DNA of 6,452 nucleotides, from contig JAIPEI010000213.1 of NCBI GenBank assembly GCA_021737245.1, positions 1-6,452 on the forward strand, given 5' to 3'. Below the pieces are notes generated by a model. The model made no database searches and was not told the DNA's origin. It saw only the letters and a list, made by a program, of their open reading frames with translations. The DNA comes from Deltaproteobacteria bacterium (lineage in GTDB: Bacteria > Desulfobacterota > DSM-4660 > Desulfatiglandales > HGW-15). Position 1 is the stretch's first letter. The number at the start of each line of letters is the position of its first letter. Shown here one piece after another: positions 1 through 6,180 of the stretch. Position numbers and translations under genes: made by a program.

Positions 1-386
1 ATGTAGGAGTGCCCCTCGCAAACGGCTCGAAGACAGTCGGTGAGCCGGTCCGCCGCCGACTCCTTCACCATGTAGCCCGAGGCGCCGGCAGCGAACGCCT
101 TCTTCAGGACCTCCACCTTGGCATGCATGGTCACCACCGCCACGCCGATGTCCGGACGGCGGGCCCGAATCTCCCGAAGCGCGTCGATCCCGTTGCCGTC
201 GGGGAGGGACAGGTCCATCAGGATGACGTGGGGATCGAGCCCGGCGGCGAGCTCCACCGCCGGACCGCACTCCCCGGCTTCCCCCACGACCTCGAACTCG
301 TCGAGGGGTGCGATCAAGGCCTTGATGCCCTCGCGAAACAGGGGATGGTCGTCCACCACGAGCACCCTTTTCTTTTCACGGCTCAT
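1..386 (-). CDS. NarL/FixJ-family response regulator, receiver domain (partial, 3' end outside window)
   Basis: The 128 visible residues form a complete receiver domain; the expected C-terminal LuxR-type helix-turn-helix lies beyond base 1. Visible receiver features are the VVDDHPLFREG start with acidic-pocket D12 and D13, phosphoacceptor D58 (LMDLSLPDGNG), T86 and K108 (GYMVKES). The DDHPLFREG signature and the GASGYMVK segment are typical of NarL/FixJ regulators, which are phosphorylated by HPK7 kinases and bind DNA as dimers. The ATG at 386-384 has an AAGGAGG ribosome binding site at 402-396 with a 9-base spacer. The start lies inside the end of the kinase gene (11-base overlap), so the two are probably co-transcribed and translationally coupled, making this the likely cognate regulator. 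The output domain is inferred from family knowledge only. Target genes cannot be told from the sequence. Confidence 0.93.
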   Translation of the reverse strand, partial: MSREKKRVLVVDDHPLFREGIKALIAPLDEFEVVGEAGECGPAVELAAGLDPHVILMDLSLPDGNGIDALREIRARRPDIGVAVVTMHAKVEVLKKAFAAGASGYMVKESAADRLTDCLRAVCEGHSY

Positions 387-2136
387 CTCCTCGCGCCTCC
401 TTCTGTGGAATCTCCACGATGATGCAGGTGCCTTCACCGGGGCGGGATGTCAGCTGAAAGTCGCCTCCGGCAAGACCGGTCCGCTCCTGCATGCTCCAGA
501 CTCCCATGTGCCCCCCGTCCCGGGAGACCCCCGGGGACGCCGGATCGAACCCGCGCCCGTCGTCCCTGACCCGCAGGAGCACGTGAGGAAAGGAGGCCAG
601 CAGGCGGATCTCGACCCGCGAGGCCCCGGCGTGCTTCCGAATGTTGGCGAGGCCCTCCTGAACGATCCGGTAGAGGCTGATCTGCGCTTCCATGTCCAGC
701 GGAATCCGATCCACGCCCGTGGCGAGAAAATCGACCCGAACGCCTGTTTGCCTCTCGAAGTCAATACAGAGCTTCCTCACGGTCTCGACAAGCCCCAGCG
801 TCTCGAGACCCGCCGGGAGGAGCTCAGCGGAAAGCCCTCTTACCGAGTCGATGCACTGCTGCACGAGCCGGGAGAGCCTCGTCATCTCCCGGCTCAGCGA
901 GGAGTCGGCGTTCCTGCCCCCCGCCTTGGCCACGTCGATGCCCATCTTGAGGGTGGGTAGATCCTGGGCCACGCGGTCGTGGAGGTCCCATGACAGCTTT
1001 CGCCGTTCCATCTCCCGGGCCCGAAGCAGCCGGCGGGAAAGGGAGCGGATCCGCTCCTCCGCGGTTTTTTCGGCCGTGATGTCCCTTCCCACGCCCTGGC
1101 AGCCCCCCGGCTCGCCGTTTTCTCCGGCAAACGAGCGAAACACCCAGCTCTGCCAGACCGGTGAATCGCCGGGGCTGTCGATGCGGATCACCACGGGCCC
1201 GGCCGGGCCTTTCTCCAACCTCCCGCACGCTTCCTGCACGGCACCTCGCGCGGAGGCCGGCAGCAGATCCGTGAAACGACGGCCGGTGAGATCGGCCCCC
1301 TCTTCTGAAAAGGCCTGCGCAAACGCACGGTTGACAAAGGTGAGGCGCAGGTCCGGACCGAAGCGGCAGATCATCTCAGTCTGGTCCTCCACCACGGCGC
1401 GGTATCGAGCCTCGCTGCTGCGCAGGGCCCTCTCAGCTTTGCGTCGCCGGGCTCCGGAGTAGAAAAACAGCCCGAACAGGGCGGCGAGCACGGCGAACCA
1501 TATTGTCAGGGTGGCCCGGTGGACGAACGCCTGCCGATGCAGGTCGGCCTGAATCCGCTCCCGGATCCGGTTCACCAGTAGATCCGCGGCCAGCCCCAGG
1601 CCGTGCACCGCGGCTCGAAACCGCTGCTCCAGGGTGCCGGGCTCTCCCCGCTTGGCCCCGGCCCACCGCAGCCGAGCCAGAGACTCCAGCTCCTGAATGC
1701 CCTCTGCAAACTCGGCGAGACGGAGCCGAACCTCGGGATCGTCCGGCGGCTCGGCCGGCAGGCCCGCCACACCGGACACGCCCCCCATACATGCCTCGAC
1801 GACGCTGCGGGCGATGGCATAGAAGTCCCAGACCATCTCCGGATCCACGGCCCGGTTGCCGTCGAGCAGCTCCTCGAACCAGAGGTTCCCTTCGGCCAGG
1901 GTGGTCCGTGCGAACATGAGGCTCTCCAGCAAGGGCACGCTGGTCCTGAAGCTCGTCCGCCACATGCGATCCCCGTACACGAGCAGGAGCAGGGAAAGGA
2001 GGGCGAACAGCAGGACGCCCAGGGCCGTGGCCTCGATCCTCAGCGGAAAAGGGAGGCGACGGCGAAGGGAAAACCCTTCGCCTGATATATTGCTTCTTTT
2101 CAAAGGGTTACACCGATAAACCGAATCGGGGTCCAA
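376..2136 (-). CDS. Membrane PAS-domain sensor histidine kinase, HPK7 (NarX/DegS-like) type
   Basis: 586 residues from a TTG start. Domains in order: a basic N-terminus; membrane helix at about 34-54; an extracytoplasmic, mostly helical sensor region at about 55-207 (it contains LWFEELLDGN, residues 85-94); a second membrane helix at about 209-227; a PAS/PAC domain at about 241-355 ending GVGRDIT; a HisKA_3 dimerisation domain with H386 in LSWDLHDRVAQDL; and a HATPase with N-box N498 (EGLANIRKHAGA), G1 box DDGRGFD (525-531), G2 box HMGVWSMQERTGLAGG and GEGTCIIVEIP. All catalytic motifs are present, so it should autophosphorylate on His and pass phosphate to the overlapping downstream regulator. 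The periplasmic and PAS domains imply two sensing inputs; ligands are unknown. The start is uncertain: no ATG lies before the first membrane helix. Candidates are TTG at 2136, TTG at 2103, or CTG at 2145, which alone has a well-placed GAAGGA (6-base spacer). Confidence 0.93.
   Translation of the reverse strand: MDPDSVYRCNPLKRSNISGEGFSLRRRLPFPLRIEATALGVLLFALLSLLLLVYGDRMWRTSFRTSVPLLESLMFARTTLAEGNLWFEELLDGNRAVDPEMVWDFYAIARSVVEACMGGVSGVAGLPAEPPDDPEVRLRLAEFAEGIQELESLARLRWAGAKRGEPGTLEQRFRAAVHGLGLAADLLVNRIRERIQADLHRQAFVHRATLTIWFAVLAALFGLFFYSGARRRKAERALRSSEARYRAVVEDQTEMICRFGPDLRLTFVNRAFAQAFSEEGADLTGRRFTDLLPASARGAVQEACGRLEKGPAGPVVIRIDSPGDSPVWQSWVFRSFAGENGEPGGCQGVGRDITAEKTAEERIRSLSRRLLRAREMERRKLSWDLHDRVAQDLPTLKMGIDVAKAGGRNADSSLSREMTRLSRLVQQCIDSVRGLSAELLPAGLETLGLVETVRKLCIDFERQTGVRVDFLATGVDRIPLDMEAQISLYRIVQEGLANIRKHAGASRVEIRLLASFPHVLLRVRDDGRGFDPASPGVSRDGGHMGVWSMQERTGLAGGDFQLTSRPGEGTCIIVEIPQKEARGDEP
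2061..2082. repeat. Perfect 9-bp inverted repeat (hairpin) near the 5' end of the kinase gene
   Basis: GGCGAAGGG (2061-2069) and CCCTTCGCC (2074-2082) are exact reverse complements separated by AAAA, giving a GC-rich stem with a four-base loop. On the minus strand it falls in kinase codons 19-25, just before the first membrane helix. There is no U-run after it in the minus direction, so it does not look like an intrinsic terminator of the kinase. In the plus direction the following bases are only loosely T-rich. It could modulate early translation of the kinase, or be a chance product of the coding sequence. Confidence 0.6.
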
Positions 2137-2142
2137 ACCGCG

Positions 2143-2157
2143 CAGGGTTTGTCCTTC
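2143..2157 (-). promoter_or_regulatory. Possible ribosome binding site with CTG start for the kinase
   Basis: On the minus strand GAAGGA (2157-2152) is followed after 6 bases by CTG (2145-2143), in frame with the kinase and three codons upstream of TTG 2136. Neither TTG candidate (2136 or 2103) has a Shine-Dalgarno-like sequence at normal spacing. CTG starts are rare in bacteria, so this is an alternative, not a firm call. Confidence 0.35.
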
Positions 2158-2203
2158 AAGACGGGCTTGTCGTCCTGTTCGTCCGCCCGGATCGATTTAC
2201 TCA

Positions 2204-2216
2204 CAACGACTTGTTT
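2204..2216 (-). promoter_or_regulatory. Possible IHF-like site upstream of the sigma-54 promoter
   Basis: On the minus strand AAACAAGTCGTTG matches the IHF consensus WATCAANNNNTTR with one mismatch. It sits about 32-44 bases upstream of the -24 element, where DNA-bending sites are often found in sigma-54 promoters. The consensus is loose and this is an AT-rich stretch, so chance is a real possibility. Confidence 0.2.
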
Positions 2217-2246
2217 TTACTACATGTATTCCGAATTTTCGAGCTA

Positions 2247-2262
2247 CGGCACGGCCGTTGCT
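2247..2262 (+). promoter_or_regulatory. Candidate sigma-54 (RpoN) -24/-12 promoter for the receiver genes
   Basis: The sequence CGGCACGGCCGTTGCT matches the sigma-54 consensus TGGCACGNNNNTTGCW at every fixed position but the first. The near-invariant GG (2248-2249) and GC (2260-2261) are separated by exactly 10 bases, as required. Transcription would begin at about 2273, giving a leader of about 50 bases before the ATG at 2323. Sigma-54 promoters need an AAA+ activator binding upstream; none is encoded in this window. The NarL-type regulator next door is not of that class. Confidence 0.7.
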
Positions 2263-2308
2263 CTATGGATGGCCAGGCGGAATGACCTGAACGAGACGCT
2301 TCATCACC

Positions 2309-2315
2309 AAGGAGG
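2309..2315 (+). promoter_or_regulatory. Strong ribosome binding site of the first receiver gene
   Basis: AAGGAGG followed by T, 7 bases before the ATG at 2323, is a near-perfect Shine-Dalgarno sequence. It decides the start: the reading frame stays open upstream to about 2149, but that extension would run through the sigma-54 promoter and gives no receiver-like residues. Confidence 0.85.
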
Positions 2316-2322
2316 TTCCAAG

Positions 2323-2790
2323 ATGAACAGGATACTCGTTGCAGACGGAGATCCTTCCATCCGCTTGCTGCTCGAAGAAGAGCTCTGGGGGGAGGGATAC
2401 GAGGTCGTTCGAATCGAATCGGCGAAGGATATCCTGGGGCTGATCCGGGAGCACCGGCCGGACCTCATGATCGTGGATGTCGCACCCGGCCGCGTCCAAC
2501 CCTTTGATATGCTCTGGAAGGTCAGACAGGCGGCTCCGGACCTGCCTGTCATCCTTTTCACGGCGTACTCGCTTCGCCGCCACACCGTGGAGGCGCTGCC
2601 CATCGACTACTACGTGATCAAGAGCTTCGACCTGAGCATGTTGAAGCTGGCCGTCAAAACCGTTCTCAGAAGCAGGGCTGCGGCCTGCTCGAGGCTGAGC
2701 GCTCCCTTTGAAAGCCCGTACCCGGCTTATCGAGCCGCGTCGAAGCAGGGCGTCGCCGATGAAGGAGACCGACATGGAATTGCGGATTGA
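2323..2790 (+). CDS. Receiver-only (CheY-like) protein with degenerate acidic pocket and loop
   Basis: 155 residues. Residues 1-115 are a receiver fold: ILVADGDPSIR at the start, likely phosphoacceptor D52 (LMIVDVAPG), T80 (ILFTAYS) and K100 (YYVIKSF). About 40 residues follow (SRAAACSRL to the end) with no recognisable output domain. It departs from a standard receiver in three places: the second acidic-pocket residue is G9 (D10 might substitute); the usual MPxxDG after the phosphorylated Asp is replaced by APGRVQPFD; and the cis-proline after the conserved Lys is Ser (KSF instead of KPF). D52, T80 and K100 remain, so phosphorylation is possible but may be slow or unusual. It is the first gene behind the sigma-54 promoter and overlaps the next receiver gene by 17 bases. 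Its partners and role are unknown; candidates are a phosphate sink, a relay intermediate or a protein-binding switch. Confidence 0.88.
   Translation: MNRILVADGDPSIRLLLEEELWGEGYEVVRIESAKDILGLIREHRPDLMIVDVAPGRVQPFDMLWKVRQAAPDLPVILFTAYSLRRHTVEALPIDYYVIKSFDLSMLKLAVKTVLRSRAAACSRLSAPFESPYPAYRAASKQGVADEGDRHGIAD
2762..2767 (+). promoter_or_regulatory. Ribosome binding site of the second receiver gene, inside the first
   Basis: AAGGAG lies 6 bases before ATG 2774 and within the final codons of the upstream gene. This favours 2774 over the in-frame ATG at 2759 and the TTG at 2708, neither of which has an equally placed site. Confidence 0.75.
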
Positions 2791-3274
2791 AAAACCCACG
2801 ACCTCCGATGGATCGCCGTGCAGCGCATGCCGGTCCGCTCCCGGCGCGCGCGGGCCCGTCCTCCAGGAGACCCTTGCGGAGCCTTCTCCTCCATTGAAGA
2901 GAAGCATCCTGGTTGTGGACGACCAGAAGAGCATCCGCGACATCCTGTTTCACCTCCTCACCGGCATGGGCTTTCAGGTCACAGTGGCCGGTGACGGCGC
3001 GGAAGGATGGGAACGGTTCCATTCGGGCCGGTTCGATCTCGTGCTGACGGATCTCCACATGCCGGTGATGGACGGCTGGCGTCTCGCGAGCCGGATCAAA
3101 CAGGATTCTCCGGCAACCCCGATCGTCCTGCTGACGGGGGAAGGGAGAGGAAGGGTCCTCGAGAAGCTCGATCAGAGCGACATCGATGAGGCCCTGTTCA
3201 AACCCTTCACCCTGAACGACCTGGAAAAGACCGTTCTGCGGATTCTGGAAAAGGAACAAGGCCGTCACCTGTAG
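2774..3274 (+). CDS. Receiver-only response regulator with a 43-residue N-terminal extension
   Basis: 166 residues. Residues 1-43 form a proline- and serine-containing, probably disordered extension that includes a C16-x-x-C19 pair. Residues 44-166 are a canonical receiver: SILVVDDQKSIR (D49, D50), phosphoacceptor D93 in LTDLHMPVMDGW, T121 in VLLTGEG, and K143-P144 in ALFKPF. The protein ends shortly after the last receiver helix (ILEKEQGRHL), so there is no DNA-binding or enzymatic output domain. It should accept phosphate from a kinase and act by protein contact. The gene overlaps the degenerate receiver gene by 17 bases and probably shares its sigma-54-driven transcript. Its 3' end overlaps the 3' end of gspM on the other strand by 10 bases. 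The neighbouring kinase is HPK7-type and already has a partner, so the cognate kinase is probably elsewhere. Confidence 0.92.
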   Translation: MELRIEKPTTSDGSPCSACRSAPGARGPVLQETLAEPSPPLKRSILVVDDQKSIRDILFHLLTGMGFQVTVAGDGAEGWERFHSGRFDLVLTDLHMPVMDGWRLASRIKQDSPATPIVLLTGEGRGRVLEKLDQSDIDEALFKPFTLNDLEKTVLRILEKEQGRHL

Positions 3275-3786
3275 GTGTTGACCTGCAATGTGAGCTCCAG
3301 CGTGCGTTCGGTCTTCCCGGACGAAGGGCGGATCTTCATGCGCACCACGTTCAAGAGATTCTCCGAGTGCTCGACCCGGTAGAGGAACTGCACCAGCTCC
3401 TGGATGTCGAGCCGTTCCAACCGCATCTCGATCCCCGTGGGCTGGAGCCCCTCGACCGGCTCGCTGAACTCCAGGGGCTTCATGTACTGGATCTTGTCGC
3501 TGATGTCGATCTGCCGGCTCACCCCTTCCAGGTAGGAGAGAAGCGTAAAGCCGTCCCCCCTCCTCTGGAGCATCCGCTCCGCCTCGGACCGCATCTCCTG
3601 GAATCGCTCCCACTGATCCTGCAGAAGGCGCATCCGTTCCAGGTCTTCGGTCATGTCGACTACACGGGCCTCCAGGGTCCTCCGTTCGACCGCGGCCGGG
3701 CGGAGCACCACGGCCCAGTAGAGCAGCGCGAGCAGCAGGAACCCCCCTGCGAAAACGGCTGTCAGGTGGCGCGTTCCGAATTTCAT
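3265..3786 (-). CDS. gspM: Type II secretion system protein GspM (PilO-like)
   Basis: 173 residues, a usual length for GspM. A short cytoplasmic start is followed by one membrane helix (about 9-28, AVFAGGFLLLALLYWAVVL), a charged coiled-coil stretch (about 33-75) and a periplasmic ferredoxin-like domain (about 80-173) with the pattern LLSYLEGVSRQIDI, then IQELVQFLYRVEHSENLL and a final beta strand LELTLQVNTY. GspM pairs with GspL in the inner-membrane platform of the T2SS and helps couple the secretion ATPase GspE to the pseudopilus. Its ATG overlaps the stop of gspL as ATGA, with GGAG 8 bases upstream. It is the last gene of this leftward run; no gspN or gspC follows, and no clear terminator hairpin is visible after the stop. 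Assignment rests on fold pattern plus gene order; the primary sequence of this family is poorly conserved. Confidence 0.88.
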   Translation of the reverse strand: MKFGTRHLTAVFAGGFLLLALLYWAVVLRPAAVERRTLEARVVDMTEDLERMRLLQDQWERFQEMRSEAERMLQRRGDGFTLLSYLEGVSRQIDISDKIQYMKPLEFSEPVEGLQPTGIEMRLERLDIQELVQFLYRVEHSENLLNVVRMKIRPSSGKTERTLELTLQVNTYR

Positions 3787-5222
3787 CCCTTTCTCTCCAG
3801 CACGAAGTTGAACCGGACGCTCCGCCCGGCGCTGTCCATCTTGGCGCCCACCAGCCGAACCTGCGGGAAGAACCCGGTCCGCTCCAGCACGCCCTTGAGG
3901 TTGTCCACCGTCTGGAAGGAGGGTGCGCGGCCGTCGAGGTCCACTCGCCTGCCCTCGATGGCCAGGTTGTCCAGCTCAACCTCCCGGAACCCGGCGAGGT
4001 TGCGGGTCAGGATCAGAAGCACCTCCAGGATCGGTCCCCGCTCCCGGGCCTCCTCGAGCCATCGATACTGCCGCGTCTCCGAGGCGAGCTTCTGCTCCAT
4101 CTGCTCCATCTCGCGGCCCTTCAGCACCCGTTGCGCTTCCGGGAAGGTCCCCAGGAATACCTGGCGGATCTCGCTGCTCAGCCTCTCGTGGTTCCTCTTC
4201 ACCGTGGACAGGCTGTGGTAGGTGTTGAAGGTGAGAAGCGCCGCCAGGACCGCCAGGGACGCGGCCGTGTAAACGAGGGGGCGCTTCAGGTCGGCCGCCG
4301 TCCCCAGTGCAAACTCCTCGCGGCGCAGGTCGAACCCACGAACCCCCGCCACGGAGGCCCCCAGCGCGAGCCCCAGGGGGACGGCCAGCTCTCCCTGCCG
4401 TCTTGCGTCCATCGCCCCCAGGGCATGCTTCACTCGATCGAAGGGAAGCCAGAGGCGGGTCTCCAGTCCGGTGCGCTCGGCCAGGCGCCCGGCCGAATCC
4501 ATTGCCGGCCCGTCCCGGCCGGTGAGCAGGATCTCGCCCGGCCGGGCCCCGGGGTTCTTCAGCCGGTGGAGCGAAAGGGTCTCGTGGATCCGTTCCACCG
4601 GATCCTCCTCCCACTGGAGGACCCGAACGAGGTCCAGCCGGTTCCGGTCGACGACCAGGATCAAACCTTCGGGACCGTCCACGTGGACCACTGCTGTAGC
4701 CCGATCACCGCTTCCTTCTCCCAGGTGGAGGTAGAGAGCGTACAGCGCGACGGCGTCCACGCTCACCCGGTCGGGCTCCACCCCGCCGCTCCGGCAGACG
4801 TCCAGATGCTCGGACAGGACCTGCTTGCGGACCCCCACCGCGGTCACGGGACGCCCCCTTTCCACGGGCAGATGGTCCACGAGCATCTCCTCGATGGGGT
4901 GCGGCGAGAAAGGCTCCATCTGGTACTTGATGATCGGCCGGAGCTTCTTCGGGTTGTCGAACTCGATGTGAATGTCGCGGATCGCGGTTCGGGAGGCGGG
5001 AATCGAGGTGACCACCATCTCCGGATCCCAGTCCCCTTCGTCGATCATCCCGGCCAGCCGGGTGGCGGTGTGGTCCGGATCCGCGACCTCCTGGACGGCC
5101 GCCCGCTCCACGACGGGGGAGCCGAAGGGGTTGGAGACCTGGACCGCTGCGATGGTCCGTTCGCCCACGTGCAGCCCGAGCGCGCTTCCGGGTGAAAACA
5201 GCTCCCTTACGAATGAAAACAT
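3783..5222 (-). CDS. gspL: Type II secretion system protein GspL (PilM-like plus PilN-like fusion)
   Basis: 479 residues. Residues 1-292 are a cytoplasmic actin-like (PilM-type) domain, the part that in T2SS binds the ATPase GspE. A linker with GFDLRREEFAL (296-306) resembles the conserved NLR-type segment before the membrane helix of GspL/PilN. One membrane helix lies at about 316-333, then a coiled coil (about 338-392), then a periplasmic ferredoxin-like PilN/GspL C-terminal domain (about 395-479). In type IV pili, PilM and PilN are separate proteins; their fusion is the normal T2SS GspL form. ATG at 5222 is chosen because it follows the gspK stop by one base (TGACATG) with GGAG nearby; an extended start at 5315 would run back through gspK and adds nothing GspL-like. 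The actin-fold positions that usually hold aspartate are His here (H18 in LGLHVG, H180 in AVVHVDG), suggesting weak or no ATP binding. Confidence 0.93.
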   Translation of the reverse strand: MFSFVRELFSPGSALGLHVGERTIAAVQVSNPFGSPVVERAAVQEVADPDHTATRLAGMIDEGDWDPEMVVTSIPASRTAIRDIHIEFDNPKKLRPIIKYQMEPFSPHPIEEMLVDHLPVERGRPVTAVGVRKQVLSEHLDVCRSGGVEPDRVSVDAVALYALYLHLGEGSGDRATAVVHVDGPEGLILVVDRNRLDLVRVLQWEEDPVERIHETLSLHRLKNPGARPGEILLTGRDGPAMDSAGRLAERTGLETRLWLPFDRVKHALGAMDARRQGELAVPLGLALGASVAGVRGFDLRREEFALGTAADLKRPLVYTAASLAVLAALLTFNTYHSLSTVKRNHERLSSEIRQVFLGTFPEAQRVLKGREMEQMEQKLASETRQYRWLEEARERGPILEVLLILTRNLAGFREVELDNLAIEGRRVDLDGRAPSFQTVDNLKGVLERTGFFPQVRLVGAKMDSAGRSVRFNFVLERKG

Positions 5223-5223
5223 G

Positions 5224-6180
5224 TCACTCCACCCGCCAGTAGATGATATCGAGGTTTCCGTCCTTCCGCACGGCCACGGCGCGGACCTCCGAAACGGCGT
5301 CCCTGCAGGTCGCACGGGACTCGACCGTGAAGGCGTCGCTCGTCACGGAGAGCCACGGGCTCACCCCGCTGAGCATCTCCTCGCTCACGCCGGGAACCTG
5401 CTTCAACGCCTCCGGCTCCTGGAACGGGCGGGTCCGGCGGTGAGAGGCGATGGCCTCCGCGACCCCCCGGTCCATCTCCTTGCTCAGGCTCTGGAGCAGC
5501 TCGGGCGGCGCGGTGTTGATGTTGATCCTGCCGTCCGAGTAAACGGTCAGGTAGTCCCGGACGTCCACGGTCGCTTCGCTCTCCCCTCCGGCGATTTTCG
5601 GCCGCGGCATGCCCTTGACCAGAAACAGCTCGTCAATGGTGCTCAGCGGTCCGTCGGCGCATCGGTACGGGGTGTCGAGGCCCTGGTAGTGGTAGGACTC
5701 GGCGCCGTTCATCCGCTCGATGCCGTCCCGGTCCAGCCAGTCCAGCAGCGGAACGCCGAGATCCCTTTCGAGACCGAGGTTCTCGAGCAGCCGGAGAAAC
5801 AGCTCCGCGCGCTCCTCTTCGATCCCGCCTTCCTCGTTCAAGAGGGTGTTGACGTTGAACTTGCCGCTCTCGTCCGTGATCCGGCCGGAAACGGAGACCT
5901 CTTCGGTCCCGTCGAGGGGGGGAGGGTCGAACTCGGCCCAGGCCTCCTCCAGGGTGTCGATCTCCGGATCCGGGTCCGAGGCCAGCCTGCCCAGGGTGAG
6001 GTGAACCCCGGAGCCGGCCAGCAGCTCCGCTTCGAACCGGTCGCGGGAGAAGCTCGAGAGCGTCACCGCGATGTTCGATTCCTCCGAGAACCCCAGCGTG
6101 AGACCGGTGAGCGTGGCGATGATCAGAACGGCCAGGATGAACACCGTTCCCCGCTCGCCTCGACCGGCGCCTCGCGTCAT
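5224..6180 (-). CDS. gspK: Type II secretion system minor pseudopilin GspK
   Basis: 318 residues, normal for GspK. The N-terminus is a prepilin signal: basic leader ending GERG (cleavage after G11 by the prepilin peptidase GspO), then a hydrophobic helix TVFILAVLIIATLTGLTLGF. Position +5 of the mature protein is Leu, not the Glu of other pseudopilins, a known GspK trait. Further family marks are DESGKFNVNTL (103-113), LLDWLDRD followed by NGAES (146-162), an SLSTIDELFLVKG helical segment, RININTAP (218-225) and a helix-hairpin-helix-like region (QEPEALKQVPGVSEEML). Two cysteines (C174, C292) could form a periplasmic disulfide. GspK caps the GspI-GspJ-GspK complex at the pseudopilus tip. The ATG overlaps the gspJ stop (ATGA); gspL starts one base after the gspK stop, so translation is probably coupled along the operon. 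Confidence 0.96.
   Translation of the reverse strand: MTRGAGRGERGTVFILAVLIIATLTGLTLGFSEESNIAVTLSSFSRDRFEAELLAGSGVHLTLGRLASDPDPEIDTLEEAWAEFDPPPLDGTEEVSVSGRITDESGKFNVNTLLNEEGGIEEERAELFLRLLENLGLERDLGVPLLDWLDRDGIERMNGAESYHYQGLDTPYRCADGPLSTIDELFLVKGMPRPKIAGGESEATVDVRDYLTVYSDGRININTAPPELLQSLSKEMDRGVAEAIASHRRTRPFQEPEALKQVPGVSEEMLSGVSPWLSVTSDAFTVESRATCRDAVSEVRAVAVRKDGNLDIIYWRVE

Larger units (their letters stand above)
2137..2322. other. Divergent intergenic regulatory region
   Basis: These 186 bases separate the leftward kinase gene from the rightward receiver genes. The section 2191-2245 is noticeably AT-richer than its surroundings. It holds a sigma-54-like promoter reading right, a palindromic TACATGTA at 2221-2228 and the strong ribosome binding site of the first receiver gene. 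I could not find a convincing sigma-70 -35/-10 pair for the kinase gene on the minus strand. No tRNA, small RNA or terminator is apparent. Confidence 0.7.

Noticed and set aside
118..960. Long plus-strand open frame opposite the regulator and kinase genes
   Set aside because: It is antisense to two well-supported genes, its product is low-complexity (Pro, Arg, Ser, His-rich) with no family motif, and long antisense frames are expected in GC-rich DNA.
2162..2189. CGGGC/GCCCG inverted repeat in the intergenic region
   Set aside because: Only 5 paired bases with an 18-base loop and no T-run; too weak to call a terminator or operator.
2221..2228. TACATGTA palindrome as an activator binding site
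   Set aside because: Eight bases with no extension or second copy; noted as part of the intergenic region but not supported as a separate operator.
2666..3979. Minus-strand open frame spanning the second receiver gene and gspM
   Set aside because: It runs out of frame through gspM and gspL and antisense to the canonical receiver; the translation shows no family motif, and gspM and gspL account for the coding signal on this strand.
4131..5195. Long plus-strand open frame opposite gspL
   Set aside because: Antisense shadow of gspL; the translation has no recognisable domain and there is no ribosome binding site or promoter evidence.
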